In this document: piece by piece, positions 24,351-35,480 of the stretch
Layout of the letters: each line of letters begins with the position of its first letter
Numbering within the stretch: the first letter of the stretch is position 1
From: Delphinus delphis
Taxonomy: Eukaryota; Chordata; Mammalia; Artiodactyla; Delphinidae
Length of the DNA: 64,000 nucleotides
Direction: 5' to 3'
Assembly: GCF_949987515.2 (NCBI RefSeq)
Contig: NC_082684.1
Span: 16,545,701-16,609,700, forward strand
Notes under the pieces: generated by a model
Databases searched by the model: none
What the model was told of the DNA's origin: nothing
Seen by the model: only the letters and a program-made list of their open reading frames with translations
Program-made: the position numbers and the translations under genes

Positions 24351-26190
24351 CCGATCTTCGTAACATTCAGAAGAAAAATGCAAGGCTGAGGTAGGATGGC
24401 AATCTTTATTCGTGTCAATCTGTAAGAAAATGGAGAGTGTAGGAAAGCTGGAGGCAAGGAATGAAAAACCTCTGCTCTCATCTCAAAGATGTTACTACTG
24501 AGAGATGCGTAGGACAGGTATTTGGGAAATATTAAGAATATTACAGACTTACTGGTTTACCTTTTTGTAACAGTGCAAGGGTCTCAAGACCTTAGTATTT
24601 GGAACACAGATGGGAGGCGGCTTTGCTGTCTTTTTAGTTGCTATCAAGTTATTTTTAGACAAAGAGATACGTTCCAACTGTGTGAGCCTAGTGAAGAACA
24701 ACAGAAGAATAGTAAATTCTAACTGTGACTGTGTAGGCTTGGCATGTAGCTTAGTCATTCCACCTGGCAATTGTGGTGAAAGAATAATAGATTCACTTAA
24801 TAAAGGCAAATAGATTTCACTTAATAAAAACATAACAGTTCCTCTCGTTGCATTACCTTTGTGCTAAAGACTTCTCTGACCCTCCCAGGCAGTTACTCCT
24901 CCTTTCCTTTCTTGTCTCATAATGCCCTGGATATATCTCTGTTAAGGGACTTCTCAAATCCATTCAGTTAATCAAATATTTATTCAGTTCTTATTAGATG
25001 TCAAGTTCTGTACTAAGGTGCATTAGCAGTGCATTAATTCAGTCTCCATTCCTGCTCTATCTTGGACCGGTGCACTCAGGAATATAATCCTCATCCCCAA
25101 GAAATTTACAGTCTGGTAAGAGTGTTACAGACATTATGGGTTAAACAACAAACAAGTATTATTTCTGTTCTTTACTGGAAGAGACCTCATTTTTGATTCT
25201 GATGGCTCATCCTCCGTCACATTGACTTAGATGAGATTCCAATCAGTCTTAACCCATCATGGCAAGCCAGTGATTGGTTTGTGAGAAGTCATGTGATATA
25301 ACACTGGCCAAGGAGACATAAAGGGAAGTTGACAGCAGAGGCTTCTAGGAAAGATTTCTTCATTGATGTAAAGAGACACACAGGAATGAAATATATTTTC
25401 ATTTTTAGATTTCATGCTTGGAAGCTCTATATTTGTTTGCTCCCCAGAGGAGAGCTTGTCCTTAGAGAAGACACTAGGATAGAAAAAAGGTGGGGAAAAC
25501 CTGGGTTCTTGATGCTATCTTTCAGTTGTTCAAATAACCCAAACTAGAGTTATCCTACAATAGATTGTCCATTTTGATGCATAATAAATATTCTCTGATG
25601 CTAATGCCAGCTACTGGCTGAATGCTTCCTTACTGATATGGGATGAAGTGATAAAGGATAAATTTATTGCAACAATAATGCAGAATATGAGAAACACAAA
25701 AAGAGAGATACAAAGTGCAATGACAGTTCAGGAGAAGGAGGGAATACAGCCACTTGGGTGAGAGATAATAAGAAAATCAGACTTACAGCAAAAGACACAC
25801 ATGGACAGCACATTTAGACCATAAGCATTTTGCAGTATATACCTGGCTTACAGAAAATTTTAAAACAAATGCCCAAAAAATCAGGGTCTTTCCTATAAAA
25901 GTCAATATTGATTTTTGCATGCTTGGCTCCAGTGCTCACCTTGCAACAGAGGCTGCGGTTCAGAACCTCAGTCCCTTTAGATGGGACCTGGGGTTTTCTC
26001 AAGATCTGCTGCCCTCATGTGTGTATCCTGGCTGGTCCTGTTGGCATTTGACTGCTATCTCTATTAAAGGAGAAACATTTGCTACAGGGAAACTGTTATA
26101 TTTGCTATTGATGACACCTGAGAATAAAGTTTATCAGAATAATGAAGACATAAACCAGGAGGTGTGGGGTAGAAGTTAAAAAATAGAGTG
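24351..26190. other. Mostly unique DNA
   Basis: 24965-25150 has a weak L2-like 'ttattagatgtcaagttctgtac...aagaaatttacagtctgg' pattern. No gene, and no other family recognised. Confidence 0.45.
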
Positions 26191-26581
26191 TTTTCTCCTT
26201 CCCTCCCTCCCTCCGTCCCTCCCTCCCTACCTCTCCCTCCCTCCCTCTCTCTCTTCCTTCCTCCCTCCCTCCCTTTCTTTCTTTCTTTCTTTCCTTCCTT
26301 CTTTCTTCCTTTCTTCCTCACTTTCTCTCTCCCTTCCTTCCTTCCTCCATCCCTCCCTCCCTCTCTCTCTTTCTCTCCCTTTCTTTCCTTCTTTCTTTTT
26401 TCCTTCCTTCCTTCCTTGTTCTTCTTCTTTTTTCTTTCTTTCTTTCTTTCTTTCTTTTCTTTCTTTTCTTTCTTTCTTTCTTTCTTTCTTTTTCTTTTTT
26501 TCTTCCTTCCTTCCTTCCTTCCTTCCTTTTTTTCTGCCTTCTTTCCTTCCTCCATCCCTCCCCCTCTCTCTCTTTCTCTCC

Positions 26582-26651
<70 letters not shown>

Positions 26652-26690
26652 CTTTCTTTCTTCCTTTCTTTCTTTCTTCTCTCTTTCTTT
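26191..26690. repeat. 500-bp polypyrimidine tract, (CCCT)n/(CTTT)n
   Basis: The top strand is almost pure C/T, in blocks of CCTC, CTTC and CTTT, with only scattered purines. The longest regular block is (CTTT)n at about 26581-26660. Long open frames exist on both strands because the repeat lacks stop codons; they encode Ser/Phe/Pro or Lys/Glu/Arg low complexity and are not genes. Confidence 0.97.
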
Positions 26691-27914
26691 ATTGAAAGAC
26701 CATGAAGGGAAAAAAAGAGGAATGGACTCATTTGAAGGTTTTGAGGATTAGAAATATTAACTTCAGGGGAAAGGGAAACCTTAAGCCTATTTCCAAGCAG
26801 AAGGATAGAGTTAATTGTGTGTTGAATGCAGTGAGAATTTTTAATGAAATGAATGATGCCCTGGGAGTCTGCTGTAATACTTGGTGTATGGGATCCCTGA
26901 GGTACTATATATCCTAGATCTTTATTTTCCCAAGTACTTTGGAGTAAAAGGACACATTTTGGGCTAGGGAATCCTGTCGTTATGTTTAATACACTATCAG
27001 ATTTACCTATTAAGGTAGAGGACTGATTAAGATAGATACAGACAGTGATCTCATCCTGGAAGGAATTCCTTTTGCAAAAAAAAAAAAAAAATTGACAAGA
27101 AGATCCCCTTTTTATCTGAACAATAAAATATATCTATTTCTCAAAACTGTCATTTTTGGCCAGTTCATCTGGTGAGATAATGGAAAAGGGGAGGCATCCA
27201 TCAAGTTTATAATCCACAATCCATCACTCTGATCAAATGATCAGAGTGTGTGGAGAACACGTTTGGAAAAAAAAAATATTTTCAAAACATCTGGAGTAGG
27301 GGGACAAATTCCAATAGCTCGATTCTGACAATATATGCAGATAAGAATTTGCTCTTGAAGTCTTCATTTGCCCCCGTTGCCTATAAAATTTCTATTACTG
27401 GCCAGCAGTAGCATTTTAGAATTACTGTTGTGGCTTAAAAAAATACAGCAGTGATGTAATTAGCATATTAGTATGAGGTTAATAATGTTAAAATGGAATG
27501 ACTAGTGATGTGCTGAAAAAAAATCAAAGAAATTATCTAAACTGATTAGGGCCCCTTCCAATCTTTCTGCTTATTCTTCAGGTACCAAGTTGAACCAAGA
27601 GTTAGAATTGCTGCAGATGGGAATACCTGAAGAAACATTAAACAGTTCTTGAATTGTTTAACAAATGATATCCAGCCAGAAAATGGAAATAGGAGGTGAA
27701 TGCATGTGTGGAAGAACAGAACAGACTTACTTCAGTGCTCTTCAAAAGCATCGAAGGTTTTGTGGATGTTTCATTTGGGAGACCAGTATAACCACAAATA
27801 TCTAGAAGAATCAAAGCAGTTTTTTCCAAAATTGATACAGGTGTGAAAACCAAAGGGAAGATTCAATGCACAATGAATCTTCACTAAATGCCTATAAGAC
27901 ATCTCAAGATGTCC
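26691..27914. other. Unique DNA with a small perfect hairpin
   Basis: No gene. A 10-bp perfect inverted repeat with a 4-base loop lies at 27235-27258, and an A run at 27077-27091. No repeat family recognised. Confidence 0.5.
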
Positions 27915-28169
27915 AATATGACTGGTGTCCTTATAAGGAAAGGTGTCCTGATAAGACATCAAGGTGAGTGTGCACAGAAAAAGGCCACATGAGGGCACAA
28001 AGAGGAGGCAGCTGTCAGCAAGCCACGAACAGAGGCCTCACAAGAGACCAAACTAACCAACACCTTTATCTTGGACTTCCATCCTCCAGAATTTGAGAAA
28101 AAAAATTCTGATGTTTAAACCACAGAGCCTGTGGTATTTTGTTATGGCAGCCCTGGCATACTAAAACAA
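27915..28169 (+). mobile_element. MaLR (MLT1-like) LTR 3' part
   Basis: 'ccaatatgactggtgtcctt', 'cttggacttccatcctccag', then 'cctgtggtattttgttatgg' and 'cagccctggcatactaaaac' form the 3' half of an MLT1-type LTR, sense strand. Same type as 61074-61518. Confidence 0.7.
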
Positions 28170-28450
28170 TCTTCAAGGCCAGCAGCATAGCACCTCTTTG
28201 ACCATTTTTCCCTCATCACATCTCTTCAGCCAGCAAGTTTTCTGCTGTAAAGGTGAGTTCTCTGATACAAGTATGATTAGATTAGGATAATCCATTTGGA
28301 TAATCCAGGATAATCTTCCCATCTCAAGGTACTTAACCCTAATCACATCTACTAAGTCTGCTTACCATGTAAAGCAACATATTCACAAGTTCCAGGGATT
28401 AGGAAATGGACATCTTTGGGGGCAGAGGGACGTTATTCTACCGACCAGAA
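28170..28450 (-). mobile_element. MaLR (MLT1-like) LTR part, antisense
   Basis: 'aaggccagcagcatagcacc', 'ggataatccaggataatctt', 'aacatattcacaagttccag' and 'gacatctttgggggcag' match the 5' half (reverse complement) of the LTR type seen at 11760-12270. Confidence 0.7.
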
Positions 28451-28459
28451 GCATAAAAT

Positions 28460-29466
28460 ATAGCCTTGACTTCCGAGATCAGACGAGATTGGGCACGTTC
28501 AGGGCGGTATTTCTCCAAAGAAGGTATACAGACTGCCAACAAACACATGAAAGAATGCTCAACAACACTAATCATTAGAGAAATGCAAATCAAAACTACA
28601 ATGAGATATCATCTCACACCAGTCAGAATGGCCATCATCAAAATATCTAGAAACAATAAATGCTGGAGAGGATGTGGAGAGAAGGGAACCCTCTTGCACT
28701 GGTGGTGGGAATGTAAATTGATACAGCCACTGTGGACGACAGTATGGAGGTTCCTTAAAAAACTACGAATAAAACTACCATATGACCCAGCAATCCCACT
28801 ACTGGGCATATACCCTGAGAAAACCATAATTCAAAAAGAGTCATGTACCACAATGTTCATTGCAGCTCTATTTACAATAGCCCAGAGATAAACAACCTAA
28901 GTGTCCATCATCAGGTGAATGGATAAAGAAGATGTGGCACATATATACAATGGAATATTACTCAGCCATAAAAAGAAACGAAATTGAGCTATTTGTAATG
29001 AGGTGGATAGACCTAGAGTCTGTCATACAGAGTGAAGTAAGTCAGAAAGAGAGAGACAAATACCGTATGCTAACACATATGTATGGAATTTAAGAAAAAA
29101 AAATGTCATGAAGAACCTAGGGGTAAGACAGGAATAAAGACACAGACCTACTAGAGAATGGACTTGAGGTTATGCGGAGGGGGAAGGGTAAGCTGTGAAA
29201 AAGTGAGAGAGAGGCATGGACATATATACACTACCAGACGTGAAATAAATAGCTAGTGGGAAGCAGCCGCATAGCACAGGGAGATCAGCTCGGTGCTTTG
29301 TGATCACCTGGAGGAGTGGGATAGGGAGGGTGGGAGGGAGGGAGACGCAAGAGGGAAGAGATATGGGAACATATGTATATATTTAACTGATTCATTTTGT
29401 TGTAAAGCAGAAACTAACACACCATTGTAAAGCAATTATACTCCAATAAAAAAAAAATAGCCTTGA
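28460..29466 (+). mobile_element. 5S/L1 chimeric retroinsertion with TSD
   Basis: A 10-bp TSD, 'atagccttga', lies at 28460-28469 and 29457-29466. Between them are the antisense 5S piece (28470-28510), a 5'-truncated L1 from the ORF2 C-terminal region through the 3' UTR (28511-29446), and an A tail. The ORF2 frame stays open from 28466 to 28891 ([13 protein letters not shown] motifs) and then breaks. The 3' UTR type ('gggaagcagccgcatagc') differs from the L1 at 33.6 kb. Confidence 0.92.
28470..28510 (-). pseudogene. 5S rRNA fragment fused to L1
   Basis: These 41 bases are the complement of nucleotides 11-51 of the vertebrate 5S rRNA, with three differences, two at CpG-type sites. Core landmarks are 'cttccgagatcagacgag' and 'gcacgttcaggg'. 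The piece starts immediately after the left TSD and is followed without a gap by L1 ORF2 sequence, so it belongs to the same insertion. It lacks most of the internal promoter, so it is not a gene. Confidence 0.9.
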
Positions 29467-32018
29467 GATTATATGAATTCATAGTCCAACCAAAAATGAT
29501 TTTTTTAGAAATAAAGTGTTAATTGCATCATTTTGAGAAAGACACTATTACAATGAGAACAGTCATTTAGTAGAGACAATTTCTTTTTTTCATTCCTAAT
29601 TTTAGGGCCCAAGTTTTCATTAAAATTTGCCTTGTTCCCTTTTCTCTAGCAGAATGCAGAGGATTTACTCAGTCCATTTTTTTGTCATTAAAGAGGTTTC
29701 TATACTCTGCCACTTCTTAGCATCTTGCCTGCTTTTTCCTTGTGGCTCTTTCTATCTAGTGAGCCCTGCCTCTCTACTGAGGAACTAGTAGCAAAAACTG
29801 TTGGCTGCAAGGGCCTCTCCTTCAAACTATAAATTAACTCCACTGAAAAAACCACCATGAATCTTTTTCTTGGAAGCCTCGCACTGCTGATGGAAAGTTA
29901 GGGAATGAATTGCATGGCAGGCTTGCTTTTTCGTGATCTGGGTCTCAGAAACTCTACTAAAAGCCTATTAAGTATTTTATCAACTTCTGTTGGAGCTGCA
30001 GATGATAACTTCAGTCAGAATTCATTTTCCACACATGCCAATTAAAATATCAGACGTGTGCTGTGCTGAATTTTCATATATCCATTCGATAGCTAGGAGG
30101 GCCAGCTGGGAAGCCTTTTCTACTGCAAGTGAATGTCACTTGCATCTTTAAATTTAGATATTAAAACACACATCAAACACACAACCCTGGAAAAATACAA
30201 AGAAATACCAAACAGAAAACCCATCTGGGGCAGACTCACAATGGAACATTGAATCATCAATTAAACACTTCTACCCAGAGGGGTTGTATCCATTGATTGC
30301 AACTTATTTTTACTCTGGTCAGAAACTAACTTGTTTATTCTTATGAAGACCTCTGACTCTTCAACACCTTAACATTCAGCTTTCGTATTCTGAAATCATT
30401 CCCCAAACGCAAAGTGACAGTTGTTTTCCAAGTTATAAACACAGCCCTGAATCCCTTACGGCCTCTTCTGCTATTTCTTCTAGGAGTTCAGCTTGTGCAC
30501 CGCGCAAGAGCTAAAGTTCTTCAGCTTCTCTAGGATGTAATAATGGTTCATGGCTCATTTGCAATCGAGTTGGCACAAAGCAAAGCTTTATGGCAGGAAC
30601 CGAATGCAGTTTCCCAGGTGGCATCTGGCAGTTGGTGACCTAAGGCAAAGAAGTCAGGGACTGGTGGTTCCCAGGGGCTTCCCCTAGAGGAGCTCAGCTT
30701 AAGCAGAAGGAGAGGATGAGGACTTAGTGTGGTGGGTTTCATGCTAGAAAAATGTGGATTTACATTCTGTTATTTCAGCTGTCAAGTTCCTAAAATGGAT
30801 AAAGATCTTTGCAGCCACTCTATGAGAAATCTCTGTGTGGGATCAGACTTTTTTTTTTTTTTTTTTTGCAAATTTAGAGAAAACAACAGTGACAGAAGTT
30901 CAGCAAATATTTCTGTACCCTCCTAAATGGATGTAAACAATGAGTAAGAGGTGGGGGAGGTGCCCCTGAACGTAAGTTTTGCCTGTTTCCAAACATCTTA
31001 CTCTTCTGCACTGTTCTGCCGCTCATGGGTAGGGCAAGAAAGGGGAATTATTCCTTCCTTTCTCTCCTGATGTTGTACCCCAAGAGAAACTCTTGTTACC
31101 CATAAACACAGGAGGATTTGTCAGCAGTGTTGGATCAGGAACTATGTCTTTTGATAATTTGATTTTTAATGAAAAAATTTAAAGTGTTATTCCCTCCAGG
31201 TTATCATTATGCTTTTTTAGGTCACTACTGAGGACTTCTACATCTAAGAGAACTCCTACATTTAGGAGTTGTGGTTGATGGCATCTATGACCCTAATTCT
31301 TGATCCATCTCTGTATCCATACCTTTTGTTCCATGCTTTTGCAATTCCTCTCACTAAAGAGGTAGAATCTGTTTCCCAACACCATGTGATTTGCTTCAGC
31401 CAATGGAATGAGGCAGAGGTTATGGCTGCCAGTTCTGAGCAAAGGGTTTTTGCATCTTTCTGTTCTCCTTGTATCTCTGTTGTTGTCCCAGGTCTCCGGC
31501 TTATCTACAGATGCACAAGGTGGCAACCAGCCCACAGATGCAGGAGCAAGGCATTGACCCAGCCTAGGTCAGTAGACCTCCCAGTGATGTACAGACACAC
31601 ACTATATAATAGTCAATGATTATTGCTTTGAATCACTACATTTTGTGTGGTTTACACTTTTGTGGTAATAACTTATTGACACATGTATTAACATTTAACA
31701 AACACTCAATAGCTGTTTATGAAATGAATGAATAAAACTATATACAGAATATGTGTTTCTCTGTGTGTATATGAACACAAATATATATATATATACATAT
31801 ATATATATGTAAAATATATAAAACACACACGATATATATTTTTACATGTTTACAAAGTCAGACACCTCCTTATTTTAGTTTTCACAATTCCCTTATGAAT
31901 TGTGGTTTGGGATTAATTGGCTGGTTTCAAAGTTCACATAGAATGAGAGACAAATTTACCTTGCAAGAGGACTTGCTGGCTTTGCTGTCTTACCGAATAT
32001 GACTTCAATAACCGTGTA
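29467..32018. other. Mostly unique DNA
   Basis: No gene. 31240-31680 ends 'tgtgtggtttacacttttgtgg' and may be an old LTR. 31780-31830 is an AT/TA-rich patch. A T run lies at 30849-30867. The rest is unassigned. Confidence 0.45.
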
Positions 32019-32500
32019 CAGGCAGACGTCGGAGATTGTGCAGGTTCAGTTCTGACTATCACAATAAAGCAAATATCATGATAAAGTAAGTCACACAATA
32101 TTTTTTGTTTCCCAGTGCATATAAGACTTATGTGTATACTATACTGTAGTCTCTTAAGTGTACAATAGCATGATGCCTGAAAGAACAGTATACGTACCTT
32201 AATTACAAATTCTTTATTACTAAAAAAAACACTAACCATCATGTGAGCCTTCAGCGAGTTGTAAGATTTTTGTAATATAACACCAAAGATTACTGATCGT
32301 AGATAATTATAACAAATATAATGATAATGAAAAAGGTTGAAGTATTGCAAGAACTACCAAAGTGTGACACAGAAACATGAAGTGAACAAATGCTGTTAGA
32401 AAAATGGTGCCAATAGACTTGCTTCACACAGGGTTGCCACAAGCCTTCAATTTGTAAAGAACACAATATCTGCAAAGCACAATACAATGAAGTATGCCTG
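32019..32500. mobile_element. Tigger1-type DNA transposon, internally deleted
   Basis: Left end 'caggcagacgtcggagattg' and right end (reverse complement) 'caggcatacttcattgtatt' are related terminal inverted repeats of the Tigger1/pogo class, flanked by TA at 32017-32018 and 32501-32502, as expected for a Tc1/mariner-type target site. Landmarks such as 'tttcccagtgcatataa' and 'caatagcatgatgcctgaaa' match the left part of Tigger1. At 482 bp it has lost the transposase region. A minus-strand open frame here is a by-product. Confidence 0.85.
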
Positions 32501-32502
32501 TA

Positions 32503-33452
32503 ATTAATTTTCGTGTATTTTTTGTTGACCAGCTTTCCAAGTTACTAAGTAAAATAAATAAAGTTTTGCAAACCAGAGGACAGCAATAATGACCCCACTT
32601 TCCCCCCCCAAAAAGAAACCTACAAAATATTTAATTTCCTAGATAGTAGTATGACAAAGAAAAAAGCGCAATGTCTATTATAAGCAATTTTAAAACTGTG
32701 CTGCAGGAAATGATCAGAAAAATTTTCTTCTCTATTAGTGCTATAGTTGTGCTTAAGGAGACTAGGGAAGGATTAATTAATTCTACTGCTCAATGAAAGT
32801 TTGATTCTGGCTTCGTAAGCTAAAATTGGAAGTAAAACCTTGAGTTGATAATGGCATTCAAGATTTTTAATCAGTTACTGTCTCCAAACCTATTCAGCAT
32901 GGTGATTCTGAAAAAGGAAAAGAAAAGACACATCTTCCAGAAGTGAAATGAAGTGATATAGTTGATAAGGAACTGATCAAACATCTTATTCCTAAAATAT
33001 TTCAAGTTTTTAAAAATTTCTTCCAGGTTGCTCAGAGTACTTTTTAAAAATATGTAATACATATGTATATGTGTAATATATATTTTTGTGTGCCATAGTT
33101 TGATCATTAGACAAGATATAACTCTAATTTGGTACAAGGTACAATTTCTACTAGGTAGTTAGAAAGATAGCTGGATTATTGTTCATTTCAATCAGATGTC
33201 AAACTTTTCCCCCCAGGTCCTTGTGGAATTCTGAGTGCCTTATTTTAAGACACCAAAAGTAATTTGGACTTCTCATTAATGACAGAGTTATTTTCTATGT
33301 AACCTAGTATGTTAAATGTATAAAAATAAAAGTGTTAGAAAAATACGGGGGAAATCTTAGAGGAACATCAGCAATAGGAAAGTTTCATAATCTTGATCTT
33401 ATATGTGTACCTGTAACTGCTTTCTTCAGTTGGATAGTTGGCAGGTGAAAAA
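32503..33452. other. Unique AT-rich DNA, no gene seen
   Basis: Nothing recognised apart from a TA-rich patch near 33055-33085. Confidence 0.5.
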
Positions 33453-33612
33453 TATTATTCAAGTATCCCATTCATAGTCCTGAATCAAAGTAATTGAGAC
33501 CCTGTTAAGACAAGGGTAACTTCACTGAATCTGTTGCATTCTGTCCTAAAAGTTCAGAAGGGTATAAGGATAAAGTGGTTTTGATAAAAAATAGGGCAAA
33601 CAAAATTACTTC

Positions 33613-34523
33613 TGGGGATTGGAACCAAGATGGTGGAGTAGAAGGACGTGCTCTCACTCCCTCTTGCGAGAGCACCAGGATCGCAACTAGCTGCTGGACA
33701 ATCATTGACAGGAGGACACTGGAACTCACCAAAAAAGATACCCCACATCCAAGGACAAAGGAGAAGCCACAGTGAGATGGTAGGAAGGGCGCAATCACAG
33801 TAAAATCAAGTCCCATAACTGCTGGGTGGGTGAATCAAAGACTGGAGAACACTTTTATACCACAGAAGTCCACCCACTGGATTGAAGGTTCTGAGCCCCA
33901 CGTCAGGCTTCCCAACCTGGGGGTCTGGCAATGGGAGGAGGAATTCCTAGAGAAGCAGACTTTGAAGGTTAGTGGGATTTGATTGCAGGACTTCAACAGA
34001 ACTGGGGGAAACAGAGACTCCACTATTGGAGGGCACACACGAAGTAGTGTGCGCATCGGGACCCAGGAGAAGGAGCAGTGACCCCAGGGGAGACCGACCA
34101 GACCTACCTGCTAGTGTTGGGGTGTCTCCTGCAGAGGCGGGGGGTGGCTGTGTCTCACCGTGGGGACAAGGACACTGGCAGTGGAAGTTCTGGGAAGTAC
34201 TCTTTGGCGTGAGCCCTCCCAGAGTCCGCCATTAGTCCCACCAAAGAGCCCAGGTAAGCTCCAGTGTTTGGTTGCCTCAGGCCAAACAACCAACAGGGAG
34301 GGAAACCAGCCCCACCCATTAGCAGTCAAGCAGATTAAAGTTTTAATGAGCTTCGTCCACAAGAACAACAGTCAGCTCTACCCACCACTAATCCCTCCCA
34401 TCAGGAAACTTGCACAAGCCTCTTAGATAGCCTCATCCACCAGAGGGCAGACAGCAGAAGCAAGAAGAACTACAATCCTGCAGCCTGTGGAACAAAAACC
34501 ACATTCACAGAAAGATAGACAAG
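33613..34523 (+). promoter_or_regulatory. L1 5' UTR / internal promoter region
   Basis: Begins with the L1-like start 'ggggattggaaccaagatgg' and runs GC-richer than its surroundings to the ORF1 start. In L1s this region holds the internal Pol II promoter. Activity cannot be judged from sequence. Confidence 0.7.
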
Positions 34524-35422
34524 ATGAAAAGTCAGAGGGCTATGTACCACATGAAGGAACAAGACAAAACCCCAGAAAAACAACTAAATGAAGTGGAGAT
34601 AGACAACCTTCCAGAAAAAGAATTCAGAATAATTATAGTGAAAATGATCCAGGACCTTGTAAAAAGAATGGAGGCAAAGATTGAGAAGATGCAAGAAATG
34701 TTTCACAAAGACTCAGAAGAATTAAAGAACAAACAAACAGAGATGAACAATACAATAATTGAAATGAAAACTACACTAGAAGGAATCAATAGCAGAAAAC
34801 TGAGGCAGAAGAACTGATAAGTGACCTGGAAGACAGAATGGTGGAATTCACTGAGGCAGAACAGAATAAAGAAAAAAGAATGAAAAGAAATGAAGACAGC
34901 CTAAGAGACCTCTGGGACAACATTAAATGCAACAACATTCGCATTATAGGGGTCCCAGAAGGAGAAGAGAGAGAGAAAGGACCAGAGAACATATTTGAAG
35001 AGATTATAGTTGAAAACTTCCCTAACATGGGAAAGGAAATAGCCAAGTCCAGGAAGTGCAGAGAGTCCCATACAGGATAAACCCAAGGAAAAACATTCTG
35101 AGACACATAGTAATCAAACTGGCAAAAATTAAAGACAGAAAAAATTTTAAAAACAACAAGGGAAAAATGACAAAAAACATACAAGGGAACTCCCATTAGG
35201 TTAACAGCTGATTTCCCAGCAGAAACTCTACAAGCCAGAAGGGAGTGGCATGATATACTTAAATTGATGAAAGGGAAGAACCTACAACCAAGATTACTCT
35301 ACCCAACAAAGACCTCATTCAGATTCGATGGAGAAATCAAAAGCTTTACAGACAAGCAAAAGCTAAGAGAATTCAGCACCACGAAACCAGCTCCACAACA
35401 AATACTAAAGGAACTTCTCTAA
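34524..35422 (+). pseudogene. L1 ORF1p pseudogene
   Basis: Encodes the L1 RNA-binding chaperone, which trimerises by a coiled coil and packages L1 RNA. The start at 34524 gives a Lys/Glu-rich N-terminus and heptad-like coiled coil (about residues 30-95). A one-base deletion near 34797 shifts the frame. The RRM-like part (IRIIGVPEGEE motif, 34938-34970) continues in another frame from about 34838, until a second deletion near 35043 shifts it again. The C-terminal region ends at the TAA at 35420-35422. At least two frameshifts, so no protein is expected. Confidence 0.88.
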
Positions 35423-35480
35423 GTGGGAAACAAAAGAGAAGAAAAGGACCTACAAAAGCAAAGCCAAAACAATTAAGAAA

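Noticed and set aside
26188..26751. Open frame of 187 codons (plus) and frames of 137-157 codons (minus)
   Set aside because: Entirely simple-repeat translation of the CCCT/CTTT tract (Ser/Phe/Pro or Lys/Glu/Arg runs).
28470..28510. A functional 5S rRNA gene
   Set aside because: Only nt 11-51 are present; most of the internal promoter and the terminator are missing, and it lies within an L1 insertion.
31934..32350. 138-codon minus-strand frame as a transposase remnant
   Set aside because: It lies mostly in the terminal region of the Tigger-type element, outside where transposase is encoded, and shows no DDE-type motif.
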